Shown: positions 34,020-45,600, counted from the first letter of the stretch. The stretch: DNA of 64,000 nt from Macrosoma leucophasiata (GCA_036365455.1 JAWQUS010000003.1:1880001-1944000), one strand, 5' to 3'. Numbers and translations: made by a program. The notes: generated by a model not told the origin, from the sequence alone.

Positions 34020-34720
34020 AAAAATATTTATAGTTCACAGTATCTTTATTCTATTTAATAATGTTTGTATTAAATCTAATTTTGATTTTGACAAAAAAGC
34101 AACACGCTGAGTTTGTTGGGTAGCGGAGTTCTTCTCCGTAGTGCCTGCACTTGGAAAAGTGAATGACTATGATTATGACGAACAGATTTTTCACATTCTT
34201 CTATGAAGGAATTTAAAAAATTGATTATTCACGTATCGGTTAAATATTATTATTAAATTGGTATTTATTAATACCTATTGGATCTCGTCAGCACGGGGTC
34301 CAATTTGAACCCCGGACCTTTGTCAGGCTTGCGCGGGGACATGGGGGGGTCCAACACGTAGAGGCCCTTTCGAGAATTTTGATCTACTTTGTAATGGGTT
34401 ATATTCGGCGGGACCTCTCTCTGGCCGCATCAATAGTTAATACAGACACAGACAGACCCCGCAGAATATAATGGGACTATTGTAATGATAAGTGATTCGC
34501 CAAACTTTGGGCTATGTGGGTGAACTGGGGGGACTAGCTGGCTGGGCCTATGGAGTGAGATCCGGCACCTGCCTATATTCAACATCTCACATTATCGAAT
34601 CCTACTTTAATACCTATTGGATTATTATTATAAGTCATTCTCTCTAGGTAGCTTATAACCCGACAATGCAAGTGTCCTTGTAGACCAATTTGAAATAAAT
34701 GATTTGAATTTTGATTTTTT
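34020..34720 (+). repeat. LINE-type 3' region, filled copy
   Basis: Matches 58937-59245 (GTTGGGTAGCGGAGTTCTT, GTGAATGACTATGATTATGA, GTAGCTTATAACCCGACAAT) and ends in AAATAAATGATTTGAATTTT. This copy is split by the insertion 34284-34607; the other is not. Confidence 0.65.
34284..34607 (-). mobile_element. 5'-truncated non-LTR 3' end with 15-bp TSD
   Basis: Bounded by two copies of TAATACCTATTGGAT (34269-34283 and 34608-34622). The related locus at about 59150 is empty and holds the motif once. On the minus strand it ends GTGCTGACGAG, like 6440-6605 and 37283-37770. Confidence 0.85.
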
Positions 34721-35094
34721 TTTTATTAAATAGTCAAAAGACCCTATCGATTTCAAATGAATTACGTAAGTTCCGTAAACCTTAGAAATTAAAGAATCCG
34801 TCAACCTCCTTAGAGAATTGATTGGCGACGATTTTAATTAACCCTGCACAAGGAAGTCGAGAACGGTAATATAGTGGTCTTGACCAGGCTCGTCATATCT
34901 GGAAATATAGACTAATTGTCGGACATTTCGCTGTATTAAGTGGGTAGGAAGGTACTTACTAGTGTTGCCAGATCCGATTTGTTTTAAATCGGGACAATAT
35001 GTAAAGTAAAACGGGAGCCAGGGGAAAAAATCGGGACAGTAAAAAGCAAGCCAATTAATTAACTAATTGATTTATCAAAAGCCTCGGGACCCAA

Positions 35095-35168
35095 AGATGA
35101 TTGATCTTTAGACAGGCTTTTGTCTAGCAGTGGACGTCTTTCGGTTGAGGTAATGATGATGATGATGA
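35095..35168 (+). mobile_element. RTE 3' end scrap
   Basis: GCAGTGGACGTCTTTCGG followed by GATGATGATGATGATGA, the tail of the RTE family also found at 6878-7632 and 52007-52280. Confidence 0.6.
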
Positions 35169-35169
35169 A

Positions 35170-35545
35170 GCGCGCATGGCCCAGCGGCTGGTGTAGATCG
35201 TAAGCGATCTCCTCGGTTAAGCACTACGGGCGCGGTCGGGTAGTGTGATGGGTGACCGCTAGTGGCAAATTAAATGCGCGTTTCCGTGCTTCGGAGGGCA
35301 CGTTAAGCCGTCGGTCCCGGTTGCTATCGATGGATAGCAGTCGTTAAACCTTGTCGAAGGCCTAATGGGCAGTTTGAAAACATCCGACAGTGGGTTGGCC
35401 ACTAACCCACCCACCTCCACCAATCCGCATTGGAGCAGCGTGGTGGAGTAAGCTCCAGGCCTCCCCCCAAAAAGGGGAGAGACTCGTGCCCAGCAGTGGG
35501 ACGTATAATGGGTTGCCATTATTATTATTATAATGATGATGATTG
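35170..35545 (+). mobile_element. 5S-rRNA-headed SINE, full length
   Basis: The best reference copy. Positions 35209-35263 line up without gaps with the 5S rRNA internal control region: GTTAAGCA (box A), GGGCGCGGTC (intermediate), GATGGGTGACCGC (box C). The rest is unrelated to 5S and ends GCCCAGCAGTGGGACGTATA plus an ATT-repeat tail. The tail resembles the RTE tail (GCAGTGGACGT), suggesting an RTE partner. Confidence 0.8.
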
Positions 35546-35744
35546 ATTTATCGAGATATTTAACGTCCCGATCAGGTGTTAATCGGGATGAGTCCCAAAA
35601 TCCCTGAAAATCGGGACGTCCCGCGCAAATCGGGACAGCTGGCAACACTAATACTTACCTACTTGGTCCTCAAAGCCGGACATTGTAGTTAAATATGTTG
35701 TAGTTTGCTCACCCCGCACCCCGCTCCTCTATTTACCGATCCGG

Positions 35745-35850
35745 AAATAATAATAAATACTCTTTATTGTACACTTTAGGACACATAATAAACAAAACTA
35801 GGACAAACTATTTAGGTAGGTACTTAGCATTACTACGTACTTATCGATTT
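35745..35850 (-). repeat. LINE-type 3' UTR fragment
   Basis: AATAATAATAAATACTCTTT and TTGTACAC, as at 6606-6850. Right boundary uncertain. 35850-36160 shows nothing recognisable. Confidence 0.4.
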
Positions 35851-36255
35851 ACTTTTGACACGTAATTTTGTACACCTCAACAAGCGTATAATATGCATAT
35901 TATTATGTTGTAAGATATTTCCCAACTGAGCATTTAGTTAGATTTTCCTGTTTACTTTTGCATATTTCTGATAATAATATAGTAGTTTTAATATAACTTG
36001 AATTTATGATCTCAACCTACATTCCTGAGATATTTATTGTTTTCGGTATAGTACAGCACTGAGAAACCTACCGGTGTTTTTTAAAGACAAATGATATTTA
36101 GGTATAATTAACAGTTTCCTTCTTAATCATATAGGTAGAGGGCTTGCCGTACTTATAAACCGGATATCCGGATATCCGAATTAACCGATAATTTAGTCTC
36201 TATTATTCGGATAATATGAATATTTCGAATACTATTAATACCAATTTACTGTTGA

Positions 36256-36420
36256 CGACCCGGTTAGTCCAGCGGTGTGAGACGACCGTTTGATTCGAAG
36301 GGTCGCGGATTCGACCCCGCACCAGGACAAATATTTGTATGGCGTACAGAATATTTGTTTTGGGTGTGAGTATGTATGTGTCGAATGTGTACAACGGCAC
36401 CCACAACACGTATCTATATG
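36256..36420 (+). mobile_element. tRNA-derived SINE, second family
   Basis: Box A-like GTTAGTCCAGCGGTG, box B GGATTCGACCCC, then a non-tRNA body with TTTGGGTGTGAGTATGTATG. It differs from the GACTTCGG family elsewhere in the window. Confidence 0.6.
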
Positions 36421-36529
36421 TGATTTTTTTTGGAAAAATTAGGATCTTTCAACCCATTGGTTAAGTCCGTAGACATTTCAATTGTTATTTTAAAATCTGA
36501 TACAAGTGATGATTGAATGAAGAATAATT

Positions 36530-36845
36530 TTACTTTTTTATGTCATGAAGTGGCAAACAGGCATACAGGTTACATTGATAGTAAGTACCGAATAACCAAA
36601 ATAAGTAAAAAAATAATGATAGCCTATAAATAAAAATCTACAAGAAACCTGAGATTTCAATATGGGTGCGTTGCCATACCTACTGATGCCTAAGGTGTTA
36701 TGCCTCTTTGCTGGAAATTACAGGGCACATTACTACCTGACCGGAATACGATAGTGCTGAACAGTACCATTTAGTGGCAAGTAGATTAGGTAATGCGGTG
36801 ATGCCTCCACCCGCGTGCTTCATCTCTGGAGCTCTTCCATTACTA
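36530..36845 (-). mobile_element. Bm1-like SINE, diverged
   Basis: AATACGATAGTGCTGAACAG, TTAGTGGCAAGTAGATTAGG and a TGCCTCTTTGCTGGAAATTA block identify it. It carries a small internal insertion near 36590-36640. Confidence 0.65.
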
Positions 36846-37282
36846 GGTATAACTTACTTCTGTATAGTGCCTATCTTAATGATCAGTCAATAATAGATTT
36901 TTCCAATTGTTGTCATAAGTAATATGTACTGAATTTGTCAATTAATTTTTTTCTTCTATATGTAAATTAAAAATACAGATTAACGGTATTTCTATTTTTT
37001 TATTATTTTTCGAATTATCCGGACTATCCGGATATCCGAATAATATTTTTTCTTTCCGAATATTTAAAATGGACGGATAATGCATGCAATATATGTAAGT
37101 ATGATTTGTGCTAATAATAAATCATACTTACATACATACCTAACTAAAGGTATTATTATCTCAACTACTGCTAGCTGTTCAGTTGATGACCATGGTTTGT
37201 AAACTTTGTAATGAGTCGTTTTCGTGTTCCGTGTTTTAGATTTCCCACTTAGAGATTTCAGTTGGAAAATTAATTAAAGTTA

Positions 37283-37770
37283 TCTCGTCAGCAAGGGGTC
37301 CAATTTAAACCCCAGGACCTTTCTCAGGCTTGTGCAGGAACATGGGTCCAACACGTAGAGGCGCTTTCGAGAATTTTGATCTACTTCGTAATGGGTTGCA
37401 TTCAGCGGGACCTCTCTCTGACTGTATTAATAGTTAAAACAGACACAGACAGAACCCGCAGAATACATGGGACTATTGTAATGATAAATGACTCGCCAAA
37501 CTTTGGGCAATGTGGGTGAACTGGGGGGACTAGCTGGCTGGGCCTATGGAGTGAGATCCGGCACCTGCCTATATTCAACATCTCACATTATTGAATCATC
37601 ACATTGGTGACTCGCCTCTCCTTGGTGGGTCCCCCAAACAGGCAACCCGATGGTTGACGGGGGGCAATACTGGCGTGAGAGGCTAGGGATGTCGAGAGGT
37701 GCGTACCGGTTTCACCATCGCGAGCGAGTGATCTCAAGCTCGGAGTGGGCTTCCCCGGTATCTAGTCATC
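37283..37770 (-). mobile_element. Non-LTR 3' end, longest copy
   Basis: Minus-sense sequence ending in CTTGCTGACGAG. It covers all of 34284-34607 and extends about 160 bp further 5'. No intact coding seen. Confidence 0.6.
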
Positions 37771-37877
37771 TATACATCTATACAACAAACAAATAAAATT
37801 TGTCGTGCGAGATGACGAATAACCCAAATAAAATTGGAATGTCTGTTTGTAATATAAAAAGAACCGCTTTTAACTAA

Positions 37878-38027
37878 ATATATCGCTTCTTTACAAGAAT
37901 AATGTGACATTTCATATAGAACGATTTAGATGAAATTTCACGTTATTCTTGTAAGAATAATGTTGCATTTCATAAAGAACGATTTAGATGAAATGTCACA
38001 TTATTCTTGTAAAGAGGCGATATATGT
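37878..38027. mobile_element. MITE with ATATCGCCTCTTTACAAGA ends
   Basis: Inverted ends ATATATCGC/GCGATATAT. Inside, the unit with AACGATTTAGATGAAAT is present twice. A shorter relative is at 46112-46222. Confidence 0.7.
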
Positions 38028-38059
38028 ATGTATTCACGGTACATATATGGCAAAATATT

Positions 38060-38278
38060 TTTTTTTACAATATTTTGTCTGTCTGTCCGTCTTTATGTCT
38101 GTCTGTCTGTCTGTTTGTCCCGGCTAATCTCGGGAACGGCTGGGCCGATTTTGACGGGACTTTCACTGGCAGATAACTTATGTAATAAGGAGTAACTTTT
38201 ATTATACAATAGGTATACGGTAGATACTGAACAATCATTAATTCTCACGCGGACGAAGTCGCGGGCACAGCTAGGACG
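38060..38278 (+). mobile_element. Helitron-like element with GTCT repeat and CTAG end
   Basis: GTCTGTCTGTCTGTTTGTCC, GGCTGGGCCGATTTTGACGG, then hairpin CGCGGACGAAGTCGCG followed by GGCACAGCTAG, matching the hairpin-plus-CTAG end of Helitrons. Confidence 0.5.
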
Positions 38279-38371
38279 TAATAATTAAAGTTATATTATT
38301 ATATATTATTAAATAACATGAAAAGGATGACTCTCAAAAAAAATTACGTAAAAGCAGAATGTCTTATTGTC

Positions 38372-41300
38372 CTAACGATCACTTGTATTGATATTAATAG
38401 GTAACACCGCGTAACCAGTTGAAGGGTATATGTTGGATACAAAATTGCATCTGGACTGGTTGCGCGGTAGAAACAGGAAGATCCATAACGCAAGTGAAGA
38501 GAGCAACACGCACAGCGTCACGACTCCTATAATTGAACCCACGTGGCGTTGATTTGATGAGCATTTGAAGTACTTGGTGTCCAACTCGAATATACGACTG
38601 TTGTAAAGTGATCTTGGGGTGAAGCATCTGGAACAAGAAATACTGTGGTTCACAAACTATTGGAAACGTCAAATGCCTCCGCTTAGTTACTTTGGAAAGG
38701 GGGGGGGGGGCGGTCCGCCACGGGCCTCCGGTTCTGGGGGCCTTCAAAGATCGACTGGTCGCTGGGAATCATGAAAGATTTGTAGAGGTGGTTTTTCATG
38801 GTGGTAGAGCTCCAGTGACGGAGCTCGCGGGCGTAGGCACCACTGCATTACCTAATATACTTGCCGCTAAATGGTAGTGTTCAGCATTATCGTGTTCCGG
38901 TCAGGGGGTAATGTACGGCCCTGTCATTTCCGGCCCAGAGGCATAACACCTTAGGCCTCAGGAGTGGTAACGCATCTGCATTTTGACCTTGGTCTTCGTG
39001 TGGGTGTCTATAGGCTGCAGTCATCACTTGTTTGCCGCTTCCATTATATAAAAAAGAGGTAACGCAGGGAAGGTCGTTTTTTTTTGCTCGCGTGTTTTTC
39101 TTGTTGTGTATTTTAGAATCTCCGGACCCCTGATGACCTTAGTCCGCCGCTGAGGGGAAGGCAGCTGCCCCTTACAGGCGTGAAGTTTACTAGACCTAGA
39201 GATAAAAAACAGTGCAATTTACAGCACAAAACTGATATGTGCCACTAGTAAAGATACCATACTGGTAATCCTAGAGCCAACCTGCCCTCCCCTATAGTAA
39301 AACTGCCCCCATTTATATCGTCAGCTGGCGACGCCTTTAATTATCTGGCAGAGTATGTTATAGGTAACTAGCTGTTCTCCGAGGAACTTCGTACTTACGC
39401 CTCACATACTAATATAACAAAAATTAAATCCAAAAAATCTAAATAAAATATTTGTGGAGAATCACCCCTACCATTTTGAATGTAGTGGAAGTGGCAAACA
39501 AGCATGTAGTTCACAGTGATGTTAAGTGATGACTGCAGCCTCTAGACACCCACACAAAGACCAAGGTCAAAATGTAGATGCGTTACCACGCCTAGCTACC
39601 AGGCCAAAGTTGTTATGCCTTCGAGCCGGAAATTACAGTTCCGTACATAACCTCCTGACCGGACTTCCATTTAGCGGCAAGTATATTAGGTAATGCGATG
39701 GTGCCTACGCCCGCGAGTTCCGTCACTAGAGCTCTACCAATTTAGGGATATAAAAATAGACTACAACCGATTCTCATACCTACCAAATATACACACAAAA
39801 TTTCATAATGATCGGTCCAGCCGTTTCGAAGGAACTTTATATACCTACCTATTAGATAAATATTGATATGAAAGTAGTTACTTAACAGAAAAATTACACG
39901 AAAATAGATATATACCTACCTATGCAGGTCTCTTTAAAATTACAGAATTAAACAATTACTTATTTTTTAAGTTCTAATATTTGATTTATTATTACAGTCC
40001 GAATCTAATACAACCAACTTCACTTCGTGGGATTTAAGTTTTCATTATAATTAAGTAAAATCAAACCGCGGACACTCCGCCAAAATTCCATACAAACGCT
40101 TAATTTGGTCTCTATTACACAGACATCAATCAGTGACGTGTATTTACACGTGCACCTATGTGCCTAGAACGTAGAAAATACCAACCGTCGCCCATAAGAG
40201 GGGAGGAGGTTGGGTGATGCGGGGAAATCGGGCGGGACGTCTAAGTGTCCATTCTATAATAGTGTAGCGTCCACTACATTAAGGCGCCAACTAGTGGAAC
40301 ACAGACGAAACCTCACAGTACTTATCTAGTACGGTAGATGGCGTGTAGTCGAATTACATCGCACATACGAAGTATTCTCAAGAGTTGGCATATATACAAC
40401 TTCCCAACGTCAATCGATGGGCCGCGGTCCGCCAGGCGCTATAACCTCGCCTGGTCGGAGAATCCTCCCTTTTCGTCGGAGGAACACTTCCACCCGTTCC
40501 TCCACAGTAGTATTATTACATATTCTCTGGTAAAATACATTGATAGGTGCTCGGAATAGATTCTGTGGATAAATGCGTCATCAGTAGGTCAGCTTTTTGC
40601 CTTAAATTGATACTAAACAGAAAAGCAATTGTGGGAATCCCGTCATACCTGCTACTATATTATCACGGCATAGTAACTTCATTATAAAGTTAAATGCTGG
40701 CGATAACATAGTACTCAGTATTGTTTATTATTTATTCACAAGTCTCGCAATACACGTTTACGCTAATTATTTTATTTACGTAATAACGGGAAACACTTGA
40801 CAAGTGATTACTACGGCACGTGGATATAGCTCTTATAAAAAAAGTAACTTCACATTAAAAAACTACTACTTAATCGTCTATTCTAAAAATATTTATTATT
40901 TTATATCGAGAAACGAGATGTATTAATTTCCTGAACGCTGCTCAACTGATTTTTTCTCGAAGCTGGACCTACCTAATTGAAGTAGGTAACTGGACTGTTT
41001 GCCTAAGATAGATATACCATTTTTATTAATCGTTACAACTTCGAGTGTAATGACGTTAATTATTACGAGTCTGAGTAACAAGGACATTCGTTATGATTAT
41101 ATCACGTCAGTTACCTACAGTCACAGTTTATCTTAATTATGTGTAGGTATACACATACATATTTAATGAAAAAATTAACGTAGTTTTCTACAATATTATC
41201 CCTAGTACTATACCTAGGTTGAGCCTACGTGTGATTTTCGATATTTGTATCTTTTTGTACAATCATACCTAATAATGTGGACGCAAATTGGCCAATACAA

Positions 41301-44300
41301 TTGCATATTACTAATGTTCAAATATAACCCAAAAACATTTTATTTTTCAAAATTTAATCATATGAAAATAAACAACCAACTACAACATATATCAGTGTTC
41401 GCGTCCATTGCGTAAGTCCAAAGTGGAAGTTTTATAAAAAACAATCAATTTCATTATCGCATCACTATTTTTTTTATCAAAATCCCGCGCGTTCGCTCTC
41501 ATTTGTTCAACAACTGACTTTAACTATTTTTTTAATACGATCCGTTAGGCGTACAGAACTTCTATCTATATGAACGTTTCTCTTATACGTTAAGGTATTG
41601 GCGGTAATTATACTTAATTTAGAGATTGTTATAAGGGAGATCCGTAAAATGGACGCGAACTGGCGTATGGACACGAACCGGCGAAATGACCCTATATCCT
41701 CGATGTTTTGGAATATGTTCAATTTATATCACTCAATAGGTGTATATGAGGAGGAGAGCAAGACAAAGAATTTCTTTATTCTTCAATTTGAAACCGTTTA
41801 TTTTTGATTTAATTTTACAATAGGTACAAGGTAATATCGATGCGTATGGTCGTGTTAATCTTAAAGAAGTGAAGTGAACGAGCGAATGACGTGAAGGAAG
41901 CCGCGAGCCGTGCGACGATGCCACCGATGGGAAGTTAGCTCTCGCGCGAAGACAATAGGCTTGCCCTTTTTAGGGTTCCGTAGTAAACAAGGAACCCTTA
42001 TAGTTTCGTCATGTCCGTCTGTCTGTCTGTCTGTCTGTCCGTCCGCGGTTTAGCGCAAAAACTGTTAGTACTAGAGACTTAAAATTTAGCACAAGTTAAT
42101 TACACACACCTTAATTACGCCGACAAAGTGGTAGAATAAAAACGTGAAAAACTTTTTTTTTAGGGTAACCTCCCCTACTAGTAACGTGCTTTTATTTTTT
42201 TTTATTTTCGATTTTCATATAGTGTGGGATATCGTTGGATAGGTCTTTTAATAATATAATGGGTGTGCGAACATAATTTTTCGATTTAGTTAACTGTTCG
42301 TGATTTATTAAGCTTTAAAGTGCAAATTTTCGTTAGACTCAAGTGTCCCCCCCCCCTACAGACTAAACGGTTGTTGTTAGAAATTCAAACGTTACGGCGA
42401 TAGTAGCTACATATAACGAAATTAAAAGGAAAACTATCACACCTAAGTTGGCCCTGCAAGTTTGCGAGTAATAGTCGACCAAATGTATTTGACTAGAAAA
42501 TTTCGACCAACTCCATAGAAGAAAATATATTTTTTTTTTCATTACTTCTCTTACTCTGTAACTACGGAATCCTACAATGCGCGTGGCCCGACACGCACTT
42601 GACCGGTTTTTAATAATATCAATCGATACAGAATAACAAAATAACTGGTGAAGCCATAAAGAATGTATTATTTCCAAAGAACTGGGTGAGCTATTACTAT
42701 AAGGAAAAAAATTGTAAGAACTTCAACTTGTGATCTATCGCTTTACTTTAAAAGCTATTGACGTAATCTTAAGATGTACTGTACCGGTTTTAGCAAAAAA
42801 ATAGTCTTAGCACGTACTGTTACCTCAGATCAGCCTTAACAGAATCGGTAATGTATTTTATTCATTTAGGATGACAAGCACCTCTCTTATGAAACGGCTA
42901 AGACTAACCATTTGATATATGTATACATGTCAATTTACAAACAATTTTTTTTATCATGAATTCCACTAAGATATACTGAATATAATATATTCGCACTTAC
43001 TAATGTAGGGAAGCATATCAGTAGAATGTCTCATTTCCCCTTTTACAAACTGATAACATAGAGTATAGGCATAGAGTTTTATGGTGAATTCAACTGGCTT
43101 AAGATTAAAAAAACGCGTGCATTATATACCGATTACCAACTTTGTTTACGGAAGGTAGCCTTCATGCTATGTCATACTGTTTGGAAGACATAAAAATTTA
43201 ATACTAATTAAATTACCTATCTCCTTACCTTAGCTGTAAAGTCTAACCCCCTTATTCATAATCGTACATTAGATACGTTTTAGCTATAGAATGCTTTGTT
43301 TTTGTCAGTTGCATTGTCAAATGTACAGGATAGAAAAAGACAAAGGAGAGATTAGCAACACTTTAGCTAAAATACGTTTATGAATAAGGAACCTATTAAT
43401 AGGAAAAAATATCTACTACCCTTACCTTAAGTGATCATATTCCTTTGCATGTATCTGCAATTTTTTCAGCCAGACAATTTTACAGTCACATTGCCACATA
43501 TTACCCTGCAGATCTAACTTCATCAGCTGACCCAATGGCGTGACCAGTTTCTCGTTCAACGTAGTCAGTCGCGATCCTTTCACAGAAAACTTTTCAAGAG
43601 TAAAATCATCGGCATCCTCCAGTACTTCATGACCAAAGGCATCAACACTGAATCGCGTCAGATTCTTGTTCCTTTCCAATTCTAAATCAATCAAGCCATG
43701 CAACGACGAGAAAGTGTAAGCGGGAATTTCGGTTATGTTCAAATTGTTTAACTTCAACCATTTCAAGCCCGGAACTTCGGCGAAATCTTCACCGGATATC
43801 TCATTTATAGGATTGTCTGACAAATCTAGGTATTCCAAGGTGAATGGCAATTCGAATACATCCTTTAAGTTGTTGTTTGAAATTACAAGCTTCCTCAAAT
43901 CGTACGCATCCACAAAAAAGTTATCGTGAACATTGTTTAGATTGATCCCACCAATCGATAACGATTGTATTTTCCGGGTTAATCCATATCCGCTTCGGTC
44001 AAACAAATTCATATCCTCAAGGCTCGGGCCTAACTCATTGTTGTCCAGAACAATTTCTTTCAAGTCGCTCAAATGATGAAAAGTCAGCTGGGAAAATGTT
44101 GTAAATCTATTGTTGGCTACATTGAGGTATTCCAACTTGATAATATATTGAAACGTTTCTTTATCAATAAATTCAAGTTCGTTGTCACTCAGATCCAATA
44201 TTTTCAACGATTTCAATTGTAACGCATCAGCACTGATATTCACTATTTTGTTATTGTTCAATAATAGTTCGATTAATGAGTCAGATTTTAGTAAACTTGA

Positions 44301-44525
44301 GGGAAGGACACCGGTGAGGTTGTTGCGACTGAGATCCAAGGAGTACGGAGCCGGAGGAAGGATGTAATCATCTTTCAAAATCCGTGGATTGTAGGAGCAG
44401 TCTACAAATTCACCGGGGATTTCCAGGTTATTTTTAAAGCGGCAAACACAAAAATCACTATCACACACATTTAAAGTTTGGACTTGATGGAGTACGAAGA
44501 TGCACAAGAACAAAACGGCGAGCAT
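38372..44525 (-). CDS. Leucine-rich-repeat single-pass membrane protein
   Basis: Two exons on the minus strand, 44525-43426 and 38627-38372, join at AG|A to give 451 residues. Residues 1-17 are a signal peptide. A short Cys-rich N-cap (CDSDFCVCRF...VDC) is followed by about 11 LRRs (for example LKILDLSDNELEFIDKETF, LEYLDLSDNPINEISG) and an LRRCT cap starting NMWQCDCKIVWL. The cap is completed in exon 2 (CFTPRSLYN...YFKC), followed by a TM helix (GSIIGVVTLCVLLSSLALWI) and a short tail. No TIR or other signalling domain is present. Family knowledge: such proteins serve in adhesion or recognition at the cell surface; no orthologue is recognised. The 4.8-kb intron is full of repeats. A second gene of the same design ends at 57472. 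Confidence 0.87.
38795..39052 (+). mobile_element. Bm1-like SINE (LRR intron)
   Basis: From GGTGGTAGAGCTCCAGTGAC to ACTTGTTTGCCGCTTCC. A G-run (38699-38710) lies just upstream. Confidence 0.75.
39480..39745 (-). mobile_element. Bm1-like SINE (LRR intron)
   Basis: Antisense copy from TAGTGGAAGTGGCAAACAAG to AGAGCTCTACC. It lies inside a sequence (39365-39870) that starts AACTAGCTGTTCTCCGAGGA and ends with CCAGCCGTTTCGAAGGAA, probably an antisense Helitron-like element. Confidence 0.7.
40068..40530. repeat. Composite repeat (LRR intron)
   Basis: 40068-40258 is an inverted copy of 45412-45590. 40263-40505 is an inverted copy of 50800-51055. It ends with GTAGTATTATTACATATTCT. In the 45-kb copy the first part touches that motif directly, so the middle unit was inserted here. 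Confidence 0.6.
40531..41955. other. LRR intron DNA, nothing recognised
   Basis: AT-rich intronic DNA. The open frames at 41507-41722 and 41598-41807 overlap on opposite strands and resemble nothing known. Confidence 0.3.
41956..42620. repeat. AGGGTTCCGTA-type interspersed repeat (LRR intron)
   Basis: Bounded by TAGGGTTCCGTAGTAAACAA at the left and GCGTGGCCCGACACGCACTT at the right, a combination widespread in moths. It contains a TGTC repeat at 42010-42035. A relative lies at 58305-58510. Class not determined. Confidence 0.5.
43247..43392. mobile_element. MITE with CCTTATTCATAA ends (LRR intron)
   Basis: Inverted copy of 13999-14143, matching along its whole length. It lies only 34 bp from the exon 1 donor of the LRR gene. 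Confidence 0.7.
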
Positions 44526-45104
44526 TGTTAGGTCGCGAATGGAGCATCAAACACTTTGTGATAGAGTAACAAAGCGAAATAGTTATCAGCTGGCGTCAAC
44601 CGTTATCGCTGATTGTTGGTCATTTCACTGATACGTGCTCGACAAAGATAAGAGAAGTGATTGCTCAATGAGTTATTTGTAAATAAAGAGTCGATTCTGT
44701 CTATTATGAATCTAAAAAGCATCATTTGTTACTGATGTGGATAGAGGCGAGTAGCCTCTAGCACGAATCACCTACCTAGTTGGACTTTATGTCTTCTTGT
44801 TGCCCAAATTCAGAATTAATATTATTAGTAGTTCGTCTCCTACTAACACTAGCCTCGTTTTATCCTTCTTACATTCACAATAAAATCTAATAGCTATTGC
44901 CCGCGACTTCGACTGCGAGGAATTTGTATAGGTATAGGTATAAACAGCCATCATACGTATATTTTGATAAAATAAATGCTGTCAATTTTCGGTATTGGGC
45001 TTTCGACCGTCTTTATTAGAAAATCCTTCAATTACAGATAAAAGTACCCTTTCTTCGACTCTGGATTATCAACTGAATACTTGAACCAAAATTAATTATA
45101 ATAA
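44526..45104 (-). promoter_or_regulatory. LRR gene upstream region
   Basis: 5' flank of the minus-strand LRR gene with no sure core promoter. The stretch 44890-44935 has GCCCGCGACTTCGACTGCG, an antisense Helitron-like end. Confidence 0.3.
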
Positions 45105-45245
45105 ATAATAATAATAATGGCAACCCATTATACGTCCCACTGCTGGGCACGAGTCTCTCCTCTTTTTTTTTTTGGCGGGAGGCCTGCAGCTTACTCCACC
45201 ACGCTGCTCCAATGCGGATTGGTGGAGGTGGGTGGGTTAGAGGTT
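45105..45245 (-). mobile_element. 5S-headed SINE, 5'-truncated
   Basis: Antisense tail (GGCAACCCATTATACGTCCC, CCAATGCGGATTGGTGGAGG) with a T-run expansion. The 5S head is missing. Confidence 0.7.
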
Positions 45246-45369
45246 AGTTAGGTTAAAATTAATTAAAATCGGTTAATCAGTGCGCATTTTCCGTACATAC
45301 TTTCAATTCCTATTTCCTCTCTTTAGGGGATGATTTATGAAAAACAAAGCTTAGCTTATGTCCTTCCCA

Positions 45370-45600
45370 GGGTCAGAGAATATATAATAATACTACGTAT
45401 AGAATGGACACTTCGACGTCCCACCCGATTGCCCAGAATCACCCAACCTCCTCCCCTTCTTATGTGCGACGGTTGGTATTTTCTACGTGCTACGCACACA
45501 GGTGCACGTGTAAATACACGTCACTGATTGATGTCTGTGTAATAGAGACCAAATTAAGCGTTTGTATGGAATTTTGGCAAAGTGTCCGCGGTGGGCCAGG
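45370..45600. repeat. Repeat shared with the LRR intron
   Basis: CAGAGAATATATAATAATAC then GTAGAATGGACACTTCGACG-like sequence, ending near TTTTGGCAAAGTGTCCGCGG. Inverted with respect to 40068-40258. The next 100 bp (CAATTCAGCCGTTTTGACGT) is a Helitron-like scrap. 45700-46110 is unrecognised. Confidence 0.5.

Larger units (their letters stand above)
34960..35650. mobile_element. hAT-like MITE with nested insertions
   Basis: Ends TAGTGTTGCCAG and CTGGCAACACTA; flanks GTACTTAC and ATACTTAC form an 8-bp duplication with one mismatch. ATCGGGAC words fill both inner ends. It contains a scrap of RTE 3' end (35095-35168) and a full 5S-headed SINE. Confidence 0.75.
36163..37080. repeat. GGATATCC-rich repeat, split by SINEs
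   Basis: 36163-36240 and 37010-37080 both contain CGGATATCCGGATATCC-like palindromes and TATTCGGATAAT words. Between them lie a tRNA-derived SINE and a Bm1-like SINE, so one element was probably split. At 37091-37134 a further AAGTATGATTT hairpin occurs. Confidence 0.45.

Noticed and set aside
38394..38747. 117-codon minus-strand frame as a gene
   Set aside because: It is an alternative reading of the LRR gene's last exon; only the other frame gives the LRRCT cysteines and the TM helix.
41507..41807. Overlapping 69- and 71-codon frames
   Set aside because: Opposite-strand overlap in intronic AT-rich DNA with no recognisable features.
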